From Streptomyces durmitorensis (GTDB taxonomy: Bacteria > Actinomycetota > Actinomycetes > Streptomycetales > Streptomycetaceae), in NCBI RefSeq assembly GCF_023498005.1, contig NZ_CP097289.1, positions 5,332,001 to 5,396,000 on the forward strand: DNA of 64,000 nucleotides, written 5' to 3'. This document shows, in pieces, positions 50,372-58,558 of this stretch. Made by a program: the position numbers and the translations under genes. The notes below the pieces were generated by a model. That model searched no databases. It had not been told where the DNA came from and saw only the letters and a list, made by a program, of their open reading frames with translations. Within the stretch, counting starts at the first letter, position 1. Each line of letters begins with the position of its first letter.

Positions 50372-51625
50372 GTGGAGCACATGGAGACCACTGAGACCTT
50401 GCCGACGTTCCCGAGGATCATCTCGGTGGACGACCACACCGTTGAGCCCGCTCATGTCTGGCAGGACCGGCTCCCGTCGAAGTACCGGGACAGCGGGCCC
50501 CGCGTCGTCCGGGCGCCCCTGAAGTCGATGAGCTTCCTGGGCGGGAAGTTCGCCCCCGTGATGGGGGCGAAGGGGGACGAAGGGCCCATAGGGGACTGGT
50601 GGATCTACGAGGACCTGCACCGGCCCCTCACCCGCCTCGACACCTCCGTGGGGTGCGACAGGGACGAGATCAAGCTCGAGGTCATCACGTACGAGCAGAT
50701 GCGCCCGGGATCCTTCAGCGTGCCCGACCGCCTCGCCGACATGGACGTCAACCACGTCCAGTCCGCCCTCTGCTTCCCCACCTTCCCCCGCTTCTGCGGG
50801 CAGACGTTCACCGAGGCCAAGGACCGCGAACTCGGCCTGCTCGGTGTGCGGGCGTACAACGACTGGATGGTGGACGAGTGGTGCGGCCCCGACGCGCAGG
50901 GCCGTCTCATCCCCCTCACTCTCATTCCGCTCTGGGACGCCGAGCTCGCCGCCGCCGAGGTCCGCCGCAACGCGGCCCGCGGCGTGCGTGCCGTCGCCTT
51001 CTCCGAGATACCGCCGCACCTGGGCCTGCCCTCCATCCACACGGACGAGTGGGATCCCTTCCTGCGGGCCTGCGACGAGACCGGCACCGTCATCGCCATG
51101 CACATCGGGTCGAGCAGCAAGATGCCGAGCACGTCCGCGGACGCGCCGCCCGCCGTCGGTTCCACCATCACCTTCGCCAACTGCTGCTTCTCGATGGTCG
51201 ACTGGCTGATGAGCGGCAAGTTCGAGCGCTTCCCGAACCTCAGGATCATGTACGCGGAGGGGCAGATCGGGTGGATCCCCTACATCCTTGAGCGCGCCGA
51301 CGTGGTCTGGGAGGAGAACCGCGGGTGGGGCGGGGTGGCCGACAAGGTGCACCGGCCGCCGTCCGAGCTCTTCACCGAGCACGTCTACGGCTGCTTCTTC
51401 GACGACGCCTTCGGGCTGAAGAATCTCGACTCGATCGGTGTCGGGAACGTCCTGTACGAGACCGACTATCCGCACTCCGACTCGACCTGGCCCAAGTCCA
51501 GGGAGGTGGGGGAGTCGCAGATGGGGCACCTCGCGCCGGACGTCGTCGACCGGATCGTGCGGGGCAACGCCATCGACCTGCTGGGGCTCACGGACGACGG
51601 GCTGTGGCCGGGGCCCGGGGCGTAA
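50372..51625 (+). CDS. Amidohydrolase family (ACMSD-like TIM barrel)
   Basis: 417 aa from GTG 50372; ATG 50381 is an equal candidate. The N-terminal strand reads RIISVDDHTVEPAHVWQDRL, where the usual D-x-H-x-H metal motif is reduced to a single His. Further on are VIAMHIGSSS and the C-terminal barrel Asp in LYETDYPHSDSTWP. The family covers decarboxylases and hydrolases; this subgroup with the DDHTVEP opening is common in actinobacterial steroid/terpenoid catabolic loci, often of unknown reaction. Operator-controlled, and followed by the luciferase-like gene. Confidence 0.83.
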   Translation: MEHMETTETLPTFPRIISVDDHTVEPAHVWQDRLPSKYRDSGPRVVRAPLKSMSFLGGKFAPVMGAKGDEGPIGDWWIYEDLHRPLTRLDTSVGCDRDEIKLEVITYEQMRPGSFSVPDRLADMDVNHVQSALCFPTFPRFCGQTFTEAKDRELGLLGVRAYNDWMVDEWCGPDAQGRLIPLTLIPLWDAELAAAEVRRNAARGVRAVAFSEIPPHLGLPSIHTDEWDPFLRACDETGTVIAMHIGSSSKMPSTSADAPPAVGSTITFANCCFSMVDWLMSGKFERFPNLRIMYAEGQIGWIPYILERADVVWEENRGWGGVADKVHRPPSELFTEHVYGCFFDDAFGLKNLDSIGVGNVLYETDYPHSDSTWPKSREVGESQMGHLAPDVVDRIVRGNAIDLLGLTDDGLWPGPGA

Positions 51626-51723
51626 GTGCTCATGTGCTGCCGGGTGGCTGCTCTGGGGGAGGGCGGCTGCCCGGCGGGTCCTTGTCGCGTCGCCCGCCGA
51701 GTTGCCCGTCCCTCAACCCTTGC

Positions 51724-51738
51724 CTGACGGACCGTCAG
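51724..51738. promoter_or_regulatory. Regulon palindrome, perfect
   Basis: CTGACGGACCGTCAG, in the gap between the amidohydrolase and the luciferase-like gene. Paired with 51765-51779, start-to-start 41 bases. Confidence 0.77.
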
Positions 51739-51764
51739 CTACGACGATGTGTCCGTCGCCGTAT

Positions 51765-51779
51765 ATGACAGACCGTCAG
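51765..51779. promoter_or_regulatory. Regulon palindrome, one mismatch
   Basis: ATGACAGACCGTCAG, 24 bases before the ATG at 51804. An in-frame ATG lies at its first base, but I consider 51804 the start. Confidence 0.68.
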
Positions 51780-51803
51780 ATCAAGGTGAGGGGTCGGGTT
51801 CCC

Positions 51804-52763
51804 ATGGCTGCCAACGCGCTGGCGCACATCTTCCCGCAAGGGCGACTGGTCTACGGGATGCAGCTCCCGATCCAGTCCCAGAGTGTCATGTACGCGGAGG
51901 CGTGGGAGGCGGACGCCGCCGCCGAGGATCTCGCCGAGATCGCCCGCACCGCCGACCGCGGCGGCTTCGCGTACATCGCGAGCTGTGACCACGTGGCCAT
52001 CCCGCGGCGGCTCGCCGACACCATGAGCACCGTCTGGTACGACCCGGTGGCCACCCTCTCCTTCCTCGCCGGGATCACCGAGAACGTACGGCTGATGAGT
52101 CATGTCGCCGTCGTCGGTCTGCGGCATCCGCTGGTCAGCGCCAAGCAGTACGCCACCCTGGACCGGCTCAGCGGCGGGCGGCTGATCCTGGGGGTGGGGG
52201 CCGGGCACGTGCAGGAGGAGTTCGACGCCGTCGGGGCCGACTTCGCGCGGCGCGGGCCCGTGCTCGACGAGACCGTCGACGCGCTGAAGGCCTCGCTCGG
52301 CGCCGAGGAATTTCCCGAACACCACGGCGAGCACTACGACTTCAGCGACCTGGGCCAGCAGCCGCGGCCCGTGCAGGAACGCGTGCCCATCTGGGTGGGC
52401 GGCTCGTCGCCCGCGGCCGTCCGCAGGGCCGCGGTGCGCGGCGACGGGTGGCTGCCGCAGGGCGACCCGCGCGACAAGCTGCCCGCGCAGATCGCCAGGC
52501 TCAAGCGGCTGCGCGAGGAGGCGGGGGTGGCGGAGCCGATCGTCGTGGGGGCGATCGCCGAGCCCCTGTACGTGGGGGAGCCCGGCTGGTCCGTGGGGCG
52601 GCGCACGCTCAGCGGGAAGCCGGATGCCCTCGCCGAGTCGCTGCGCGCGTACGGGGCGATGGGGGTGCAGCAGATCCAGGTGCGGTTCCGCTCGCGCAGC
52701 CGTACCGAACTCACCGACCAGATGGCCGCGTTCGCCGCCGATGTCGCCCCGCACCTCAACTGA
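51804..52763 (+). CDS. Luciferase-like (LLM) flavin/F420-dependent oxidoreductase
   Basis: 319 aa TIM-barrel of the bacterial luciferase superfamily. It opens with [20 protein letters not shown]. Typical segments are [36 protein letters not shown] and [20 protein letters not shown]; the last resembles F420-binding members. Oxidation of a pathway intermediate with F420 or FMNH2 is likely. GTGAGGGG is 11-18 bases before the ATG. Two palindromes precede it. It probably heads the operon with the SDR at 52893. Confidence 0.86.
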   Translation: MAANALAHIFPQGRLVYGMQLPIQSQSVMYAEAWEADAAAEDLAEIARTADRGGFAYIASCDHVAIPRRLADTMSTVWYDPVATLSFLAGITENVRLMSHVAVVGLRHPLVSAKQYATLDRLSGGRLILGVGAGHVQEEFDAVGADFARRGPVLDETVDALKASLGAEEFPEHHGEHYDFSDLGQQPRPVQERVPIWVGGSSPAAVRRAAVRGDGWLPQGDPRDKLPAQIARLKRLREEAGVAEPIVVGAIAEPLYVGEPGWSVGRRTLSGKPDALAESLRAYGAMGVQQIQVRFRSRSRTELTDQMAAFAADVAPHLN

Positions 52764-52822
52764 GCATCCGTATCTCGACCACTGAGCATCCGCATCTCGA
52801 CGGATACCCCGCATCTCGACGG
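52760..52822 (+). repeat. 22-bp direct repeat after the LLM gene
   Basis: CTGAGCATCCGTATCTCGAC... at 52760 and a copy at 52782, with a third partial copy at 52804-52822. Short and probably without function, although GCATCTCGACGG recurs. Confidence 0.8.
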
Positions 52823-52892
52823 AAATCCCGCACCGCAACTGAGACCCCGCACCGGCCTCGCAACCTCTCGGACCTCATTCAAGGAGACAGGT

Positions 52893-53678
52893 ATGGGCAA
52901 GCTGGACGGCCGCGTCGTCATCGTCACCGGCGGGGCGCGCGGGCAGGGTGAGCAGGAGGCGCGGCTCTTCGCGGCCGAGGGGGCGAGGGTCGTCATCGGC
53001 GACGTGCTCGACGACCAGGGCGAGGCGCTCGCCAAGGAGCTCGGCGGGGACGTGGCCAGGTTCGTGCACCTCGACGTCAGCCAGGAGGCCGACTGGACCG
53101 CGGCGGTCGGCGCCGCCAAGGACGCCTTCGGGAAGATCGACGGCCTGGTCAACAACGCCGGGATCCTGCGCTTCAACGAGCTGGTCAGCACCCCGCTGGA
53201 AGAGTTCCAGCAGGTCATCCAGGTCAACCAGATCGGCTGCTTCCTCGGCATCCGCACCGTCGCGCCCGAGATCGAGGCCGCCGGCGGCGGGACCATCGTG
53301 AACACCGCGTCGTACACGGCGATGACGGGCATGGCGTACGTCGGCGCGTACGCCGCGACCAAGCACGCCATCCTCGGGCTCACCCGCGTCGCCGCGATGG
53401 AGCTCGCCGCCAAGAACATCCGTGTCAACGCCGTCTGCCCGGGTGCCGTCGACACCCCGATGACCAACCCCGCGCAGCTCGACCCGACCGCCGACCCCAC
53501 CGAGGCGCAGGAGGCCGTCGCCGAGCTGTACAAGAAGCTCGTGCCGCTGGGGCGGATCGGGAAGCCCGAGGAGGTCGCCGCCCTCGCCCTCTTCCTGACC
53601 GGGGACGACTCGGCGTACATCACCGGGCAGCCGTTCGTCATCGACGGAGGGTGGCTCGCGGGGGTCAGCATTGTCTGA
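52893..53678 (+). CDS. SDR family dehydrogenase (3-alpha/20-beta-HSD-like)
   Basis: 261 aa classical SDR. Cofactor motif [20 protein letters not shown] (residues 11-30), structural [10 protein letters not shown], catalytic Ser in NTASYTAM and YAATK, and [10 protein letters not shown]. The GARGxG variant is found in the 3-alpha(20-beta)-hydroxysteroid dehydrogenase subgroup, which oxidises cyclic alcohols with NAD. AAGGAGA precedes the ATG at 52893. A perfect palindrome overlaps its stop codon and belongs to the next unit. Confidence 0.9.
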   Translation: MGKLDGRVVIVTGGARGQGEQEARLFAAEGARVVIGDVLDDQGEALAKELGGDVARFVHLDVSQEADWTAAVGAAKDAFGKIDGLVNNAGILRFNELVSTPLEEFQQVIQVNQIGCFLGIRTVAPEIEAAGGGTIVNTASYTAMTGMAYVGAYAATKHAILGLTRVAAMELAAKNIRVNAVCPGAVDTPMTNPAQLDPTADPTEAQEAVAELYKKLVPLGRIGKPEEVAALALFLTGDDSAYITGQPFVIDGGWLAGVSIV

Positions 53679-53689
53679 CGTCGCGTCAG
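53675..53689. promoter_or_regulatory. Regulon palindrome, perfect
   Basis: CTGACGTCGCGTCAG, overlapping the SDR stop codon (53676-53678), 116 bases before the next start. Confidence 0.68.
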
Positions 53690-53750
53690 TAGGTGGGCGC
53701 CCAGGTATTGACGGTCCTCGCGGCCGGTGGAACAGTCGACGCATCGCAAT

Positions 53751-53780
53751 CTGACGGTTCGTCAGAAACTCGTTCGTCAG
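53751..53780. promoter_or_regulatory. Regulon palindrome, perfect, plus degenerate second copy
   Basis: CTGACGGTTCGTCAG (53751-53765), identical to the flavin reductase site, followed by an abutting copy AAACTCGTTCGTCAG (53766-53780) with one good half. Confidence 0.76.
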
Positions 53781-53805
53781 AAACTCACGAGGATGGTGAA
53801 CCTCC

Positions 53806-54933
53806 TTGGAATTCGGTCTCTTTGTACAGGGATATGTGCCCGCCAAGCGGGCCAAGGTCGACCCCGAAGCCGAGCACAAGGCGCTCATCGAGGAGACCGA
53901 GTACGTCATCCAGGCGGACAAGTCCGGCTTCAAGTACGCCTGGGCCTCCGAGCACCACTTCCTGGAGGAGTACTCGCACCTCTCCGCCAATGACGTCTTC
54001 CTCGGCTATCTCGCCCACGCCACCGACCGCATCCACCTGGGCTCCGGCATCTTCAACCCGCTCGCCCCGGTGAACCACCCGGTCAAGGTCGCCGAGAAGG
54101 TCGCCATGCTCGACCATCTCTCCGAAGGACGCTTCGAGTTCGGGTCCGGGCGAGGCGCCGGGTCGCACGAGATATTGGGTTTCATGCCGGGCATCACCGA
54201 CATGAACCACACCAAGGAACTCTGGGAAGAGACCATCGCCGAGTTCCCCAAGATGTGGCTCCAGGACGAGTACGTCGGCTTCCAGGGCAAACACTGGTCG
54301 CTGCCGCCCCGCAAGATCCTGCCCAAGCCGTACGGCAAGGCGCACCCGGCGATGTGGTACGCCGCCGGGTCCCCGCCCTCGTATGCGATGGCAGGAAAGA
54401 AGGGGCTCGGGGTACTGGGCTTCAGCGTGCAGAAGGTCTCCGACATGGAGTGGGTCCTGGAGTCGTACAAGACGGCCGTGAAGGACGCCGAGCCGGTCGG
54501 CGCCTTCGTCAACGACAACGTCATGGTGACCTCGACCGCGATCTGCGCGGAGACGCACAAGAAGGCGGTCGAGATCGCGGTGAGCGGGGGTCTCAACTAC
54601 CTCCAGTCGCTGCTCTTCCGCTACCACGACACCTTCCCGCGGCCCGAGGGCATCCCCGAATGGCCCGAGCTGCTGCCCGAGTACAGCGAGGAGATCATCG
54701 AGCTGCTCATCGCCGAGGAGCTGATGATCTGCGGTGACCCGGACGAGGTGCTCACGCAGTGCAAGCGGTGGGAGCAGGCCGGGGCCGATCAGCTCAGCTT
54801 CGGGCTTCCGATCGGGATCTCGCCCGAGGACACGAAGAACACGATCAAGCTGATCGGTGAGCACGTGATTCCGAAGATCGATACGGATCCTGTGCACCGG
54901 ACCACGCGTATGCGGGGTGCCTCCGGCGGTTGA
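53806..54933 (+). CDS. Luciferase-like (LLM) flavin-dependent oxidoreductase
   Basis: 375 aa. Luciferase-family barrel with FGLFVQGYVPAKRAK, FKYAWASEHHFLEEYSHLSA (the EHHF motif of FMN-dependent monooxygenases) and VAEKVAMLDHLSEGRFEFGS. EHHF and length point to a two-component FMNH2-dependent monooxygenase, for which the flavin reductase at 20.1 kb, under an identical operator, is the obvious supplier. The start is TTG at 53806 (TTGGAATTCGG); an ATG 17 bases upstream is out of frame. Confidence 0.86.
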   Translation: MEFGLFVQGYVPAKRAKVDPEAEHKALIEETEYVIQADKSGFKYAWASEHHFLEEYSHLSANDVFLGYLAHATDRIHLGSGIFNPLAPVNHPVKVAEKVAMLDHLSEGRFEFGSGRGAGSHEILGFMPGITDMNHTKELWEETIAEFPKMWLQDEYVGFQGKHWSLPPRKILPKPYGKAHPAMWYAAGSPPSYAMAGKKGLGVLGFSVQKVSDMEWVLESYKTAVKDAEPVGAFVNDNVMVTSTAICAETHKKAVEIAVSGGLNYLQSLLFRYHDTFPRPEGIPEWPELLPEYSEEIIELLIAEELMICGDPDEVLTQCKRWEQAGADQLSFGLPIGISPEDTKNTIKLIGEHVIPKIDTDPVHRTTRMRGASGG

Positions 54934-55007
54934 GCCGCCCCCTCTTGCTGCCCCGGCCTTCCCTTCCCGGACGGAGGTCGGGGCACCCTCTTCGCCCTTC
55001 GGGCGTG

Positions 55008-55028
55008 TCCTCAAACGCCGGACGGGCT
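55008..55028. repeat. Dispersed Streptomyces intergenic motif
   Basis: TCCTCAAACGCCGGACGGGC, preceded by the small stem GCCCTTCGGGC. From memory this motif recurs widely in Streptomyces intergenic DNA. It sits in the gap before the amidohydrolase at 55075. Confidence 0.5.
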
Positions 55029-55074
55029 TTCTCCCGCCCACCCACCCGCTCTCCGAAGGGGGACCACACCCGCC

Positions 55075-56814
55075 ATGCTCGACCACCTGATCAAAGGCGC
55101 GACCGTAGTCGACGGAACCGGCGCCCCCGCATTTACCGCCGACGTCGGCATCAGGGACGGGCGCATAGCCGTCGTCGCCGAACCCGGCACCATCCAGGAG
55201 TCCGCCACCACCAGCGAGGACGCCCAAGGGCGCGTCCTCGCACCCGGGTTCGTCGACCCGCACACGCACTACGACGCCCAGCTCTTCTGGGACCCCTACG
55301 CGACCCCCTCCCTGAACCACGGCGTCACCACCGTCGCGGGCGGCAACTGCGGCTTCACGCTTGCTCCGTTGAACCCCGCTCGGCCCGAAGACGCCGACTA
55401 CACGCGGCGGATGATGTCCAAGGTCGAGGGCATGTCGCTGGTGGCCCTCGAAGAGGGCGCGCCCTGGACGTGGAGCTCGTTCGGCGAGTATCTGGACGCC
55501 CTGGACGGGCGCGTCGCCGTCAACGCGGGCTTCATGGTGGGGCATTGCGCGCTGCGGCGGTACGTCATGGGCGCGGATGCCGTGGGTGGGCAGCCCTCTC
55601 CCGAGCAACTCGAGGAGATGCTGCGGCTCTTCCATGACGCCATGGACGCGGGTGCCTGGGGCCTGTCCACCACGCAGTCGTCCACGCACTCCGACGGCGA
55701 CGGCGAGCCCGTGGCCTCACGGCACGCGAAGCCCGACGAGCTGCTCGCCCTCAGCCGGGCCGTCGCCGAGCACGAGGGCACCCAGCTGGAGGCCATCGTC
55801 GCGGGATGTCTCGATCAGTTCAGCGACGACGAGATCGATCTGTTCGTCGAGATGAGCGCCGCCGCCGGGCGGCCGCTGAACTGGAACGTCCTCACCATCG
55901 ACTCCGCAGTGCCCGAACGCGTACCGCGCCAGCTGAGCGCCAGCGAGCGCGCCCGCGAGGCCGGTGGCCGCATCGTGGCCCTGACCATGCCGATCCTCAC
56001 CCCCATGAACATGTCGCTGGGCACCTTCTGCGCGCTGAACCTCATCCCGGGGTGGGGCGACGTGCTCGGCCTCCCGGTCCCCGAGCGCATCGCCAAGCTG
56101 CGCGACCCCGACGTCAGGGGCGAGATGCTGCGGCGCGCCGACAGCAAGGAAGCCGGGGTCTTCCGGCGGCTCACGCACTTCGACCGGTACGTCATCGGGG
56201 ACACGTACTCCAAGGAGAACGAAGGCCTCACCGGCCGCGTCGTCGGTGACATCGCCGCCGAGCGCGGCCAGGAGGCCTTCCAGTGCCTCGTCGAGATCTG
56301 CGCCAACGACGATCTGCGTACGGTGCTCTGGCCCATGCCCTCGGACAACGACCCCGACTCGTGGGCCCTGCGCCAGGAGACCTGGCAGCACGAGGACGTC
56401 ATGCTGGGCGGCTCCGACGCGGGCGCGCACCTGGACCGGATGTGCGGCGCCCCGTACACGACCCGGTTCATCGGGGACTGCCTGCGGGGCCGCAAGCTGG
56501 TCGGCCTGGAGCAGGCGGTCAAGATGCTCACCGACGACCCCGCGCAGCTCTTCGGGCTGCGGGAGAGGGGCCGTATCGAGGAGGGCTTCCACGCCGACCT
56601 CGTCCTCTTCGACCCCGAGCGCATCGACGCGGGCAAGGCCACGCTGGTGCACGACCTGCCGGGCGACAGCCCGCGCCTCGACTCGAAGGCGATCGGCATC
56701 AACGCCGTCTGGGTGAACGGAGTCGAGGCGATCCGGGAGGACCGGGTGACGGGCGCGACGCCCGGCACGGTCCTGCGGTCGGGCCGGGACACGCGGACGG
56801 TGAGCACCAAGTGA
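55075..56814 (+). CDS. Amidohydrolase of the D-aminoacylase/dihydroorotase type
   Basis: 579 aa. The metal-binding HxH is in GFVDPHTHYDAQLFWDP near residue 62. Further ligands lie in MVGHCALRR and the C-terminal Asp in MLGGSDAGAHLDRM. This is the N-acyl-D-amino-acid deacylase branch, which includes enzymes of catabolic clusters with unassigned substrates. It carries no palindrome directly upstream; the preceding 141 bases contain terminator-like DNA. Its stop overlaps the ALDH start (GTGA), so the two are coupled. Confidence 0.86.
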   Translation: MLDHLIKGATVVDGTGAPAFTADVGIRDGRIAVVAEPGTIQESATTSEDAQGRVLAPGFVDPHTHYDAQLFWDPYATPSLNHGVTTVAGGNCGFTLAPLNPARPEDADYTRRMMSKVEGMSLVALEEGAPWTWSSFGEYLDALDGRVAVNAGFMVGHCALRRYVMGADAVGGQPSPEQLEEMLRLFHDAMDAGAWGLSTTQSSTHSDGDGEPVASRHAKPDELLALSRAVAEHEGTQLEAIVAGCLDQFSDDEIDLFVEMSAAAGRPLNWNVLTIDSAVPERVPRQLSASERAREAGGRIVALTMPILTPMNMSLGTFCALNLIPGWGDVLGLPVPERIAKLRDPDVRGEMLRRADSKEAGVFRRLTHFDRYVIGDTYSKENEGLTGRVVGDIAAERGQEAFQCLVEICANDDLRTVLWPMPSDNDPDSWALRQETWQHEDVMLGGSDAGAHLDRMCGAPYTTRFIGDCLRGRKLVGLEQAVKMLTDDPAQLFGLRERGRIEEGFHADLVLFDPERIDAGKATLVHDLPGDSPRLDSKAIGINAVWVNGVEAIREDRVTGATPGTVLRSGRDTRTVSTK

Positions 56815-58292
56815 GCAGCCGACGTGGCCAACTCCCGCAGGAGCAGCGGCTGTTCATCGGCGGCGAGTGGACAGAGCCCGGCGGTGGTCACTATGAGGTG
56901 ATCAACCCGGCCACCGAAGACGTCGTGGGCCTGGCCCCCGAGGCGAGCCGCGAGCAGGTGCACGCGGCGGCCGGCGCGGCCCGTGAGGCCTTCGCCACCT
57001 GGTCGCGCACGACGCCCGAGGAGCGGGCCACGGTCCTCGACCGCGCCGCGTCGATCATGGAGCGCGACTTCGCCGCGTACGCGGAACTCGCCCAGGCCGA
57101 GAGCGGCGCGACGACCGGCACGGCGCGTGGGATGCAGGTCGCGGTGTCGGTGGCGCGCTTCAAGCGGTACGCGAAGGGCGCCCTGGAGCCGGTCGAGGCG
57201 GGCCTTCCCCCGCAGATCAACGAGGCGGGCCCGATGGGCAAAGCGGGCGTCGTGGGGGCGCTCACCGTCCGCCAGCCGGTGGGAGTCGTCACCTGCGTCA
57301 CCTCGTACAACAACCCGTGGGCCAACCCGGCGGGCAAGGTGGCACCCGCCCTGGCCATGGGCAACACGGTCGTCGTGAAGCCCGCACCGCAGGACCCGCT
57401 GTCGGTGTACCGGATGGCGGCGGCCCTTGAGGAGGCCGGGGCGCCGCCGGGAGTGGTGAACGTGGTGAGCGGCGCGCGCCCGGAGGTGGGCGAGGCGGCC
57501 GTGGACTCTCGGGACGTCGACATGGTGAGCTTCACCGGCTCGACGTCGGTGGGGCAGCGGATCGCCGAGGTGTGCGGCCGCGACATGAAGCGGCAGCTGA
57601 TGGAGCTGGGCGGCAAGGGCGCGGCGCTCGTCTTCGAGGACGCGGACCTGGACTCGGCGGTGGCGGGGATCGGCACGACGTTCTCCTTCTACAGCGGACA
57701 GATCTGCACGGCCCCGACGAGGGTCATCGCGCACCGCGCGATCTACGACGCCCTGATCGAGAAGTTGACGGGCTACATCGGCTACATGAAGGTCGGCGAC
57801 CCCCGGGAGAAGGGGACGGTCGTCGGCCCGGTGATCTCGGCGGCGCACCGGGACCGCATCGAGTCGTACGTGGAGCTCGGCCGCAAGGAAGGCGCGCGGG
57901 TCGTCGCGGGCGGCGAGCGCCCGGCCTCGTTCGAGAAGGGCTTCTACGTCGCCCCGACGCTGCTCGCGGACTGCACGAACGACATGAGGGTGGTCCGGGA
58001 GGAGATCTTCGGCCCGGTCGTGGTGGTGGTCCCCTTCGAGGACGAGGAGGAGGGCATCGCCCTGGCCAACGACAGCGACTACGGCCTTCTCGACTACGTC
58101 TGGTCGGGCGACGTGGCCCGCGCCTTCCGCGTCGCGCGGCGGCTGCGGGCGGGCGGGGTCGGCGTGAACACGATCGGCAGGAACATGGAGGCGCCGTTCG
58201 GAGGGTTCAAGAAGAGCGGGGTGGGCCGGGACGTGGGCTCGTACGCGCTGCACGCGTACAGCGAGCTGCAGTCGATCGTGTGGCCCGGGTGA
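56811..58292 (+). CDS. Aldehyde dehydrogenase family protein
   Basis: 493 aa NAD(P)-dependent dehydrogenase. The Asn of the oxyanion hole is in SYNNPWANPAGKVAPALA, the general-base Glu in LMELGGKGAALVFED, the nucleophile Cys in YSGQICTAPTRV and the C-terminal EEIFGPVVVVVPF. It would oxidise an aldehyde released by the pathway, for example after retro-aldol cleavage, to the acid. GTG at 56811 overlaps the amidohydrolase stop by four bases. Last gene of the third catabolic block. Confidence 0.9.
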   Translation: MSSRRGQLPQEQRLFIGGEWTEPGGGHYEVINPATEDVVGLAPEASREQVHAAAGAAREAFATWSRTTPEERATVLDRAASIMERDFAAYAELAQAESGATTGTARGMQVAVSVARFKRYAKGALEPVEAGLPPQINEAGPMGKAGVVGALTVRQPVGVVTCVTSYNNPWANPAGKVAPALAMGNTVVVKPAPQDPLSVYRMAAALEEAGAPPGVVNVVSGARPEVGEAAVDSRDVDMVSFTGSTSVGQRIAEVCGRDMKRQLMELGGKGAALVFEDADLDSAVAGIGTTFSFYSGQICTAPTRVIAHRAIYDALIEKLTGYIGYMKVGDPREKGTVVGPVISAAHRDRIESYVELGRKEGARVVAGGERPASFEKGFYVAPTLLADCTNDMRVVREEIFGPVVVVVPFEDEEEGIALANDSDYGLLDYVWSGDVARAFRVARRLRAGGVGVNTIGRNMEAPFGGFKKSGVGRDVGSYALHAYSELQSIVWPG

Positions 58293-58558
58293 TGCGGCCC
58301 GGGTGATGCGGTCCGGCTGATGTCCGGTATGTGGACCCTGGAGGGATGCTCGGGAAAATTTTGAAGTGGGGCAAAACGGACAGTGCTGCGGTTCCCGCAT
58401 ACCGGACGGTCTGGCTTTTGCCTGGCAATGAGTAACCGATTCGGTTGACTGGTGAAGCAATCAATGGGTCATGCCCCGATTCGCCCATGGATTGCAAGCC
58501 GGTAGATCCGGATGTTCATCCTCCGCATGTGGAAACCGCAGCCCTTAACGTCCTGTTC

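Noticed and set aside
55815..58460. An 881-codon open frame on the minus strand over the amidohydrolase and ALDH genes
   Set aside because: Antisense shadow; the plus-strand genes have catalytic motifs and coupled starts.
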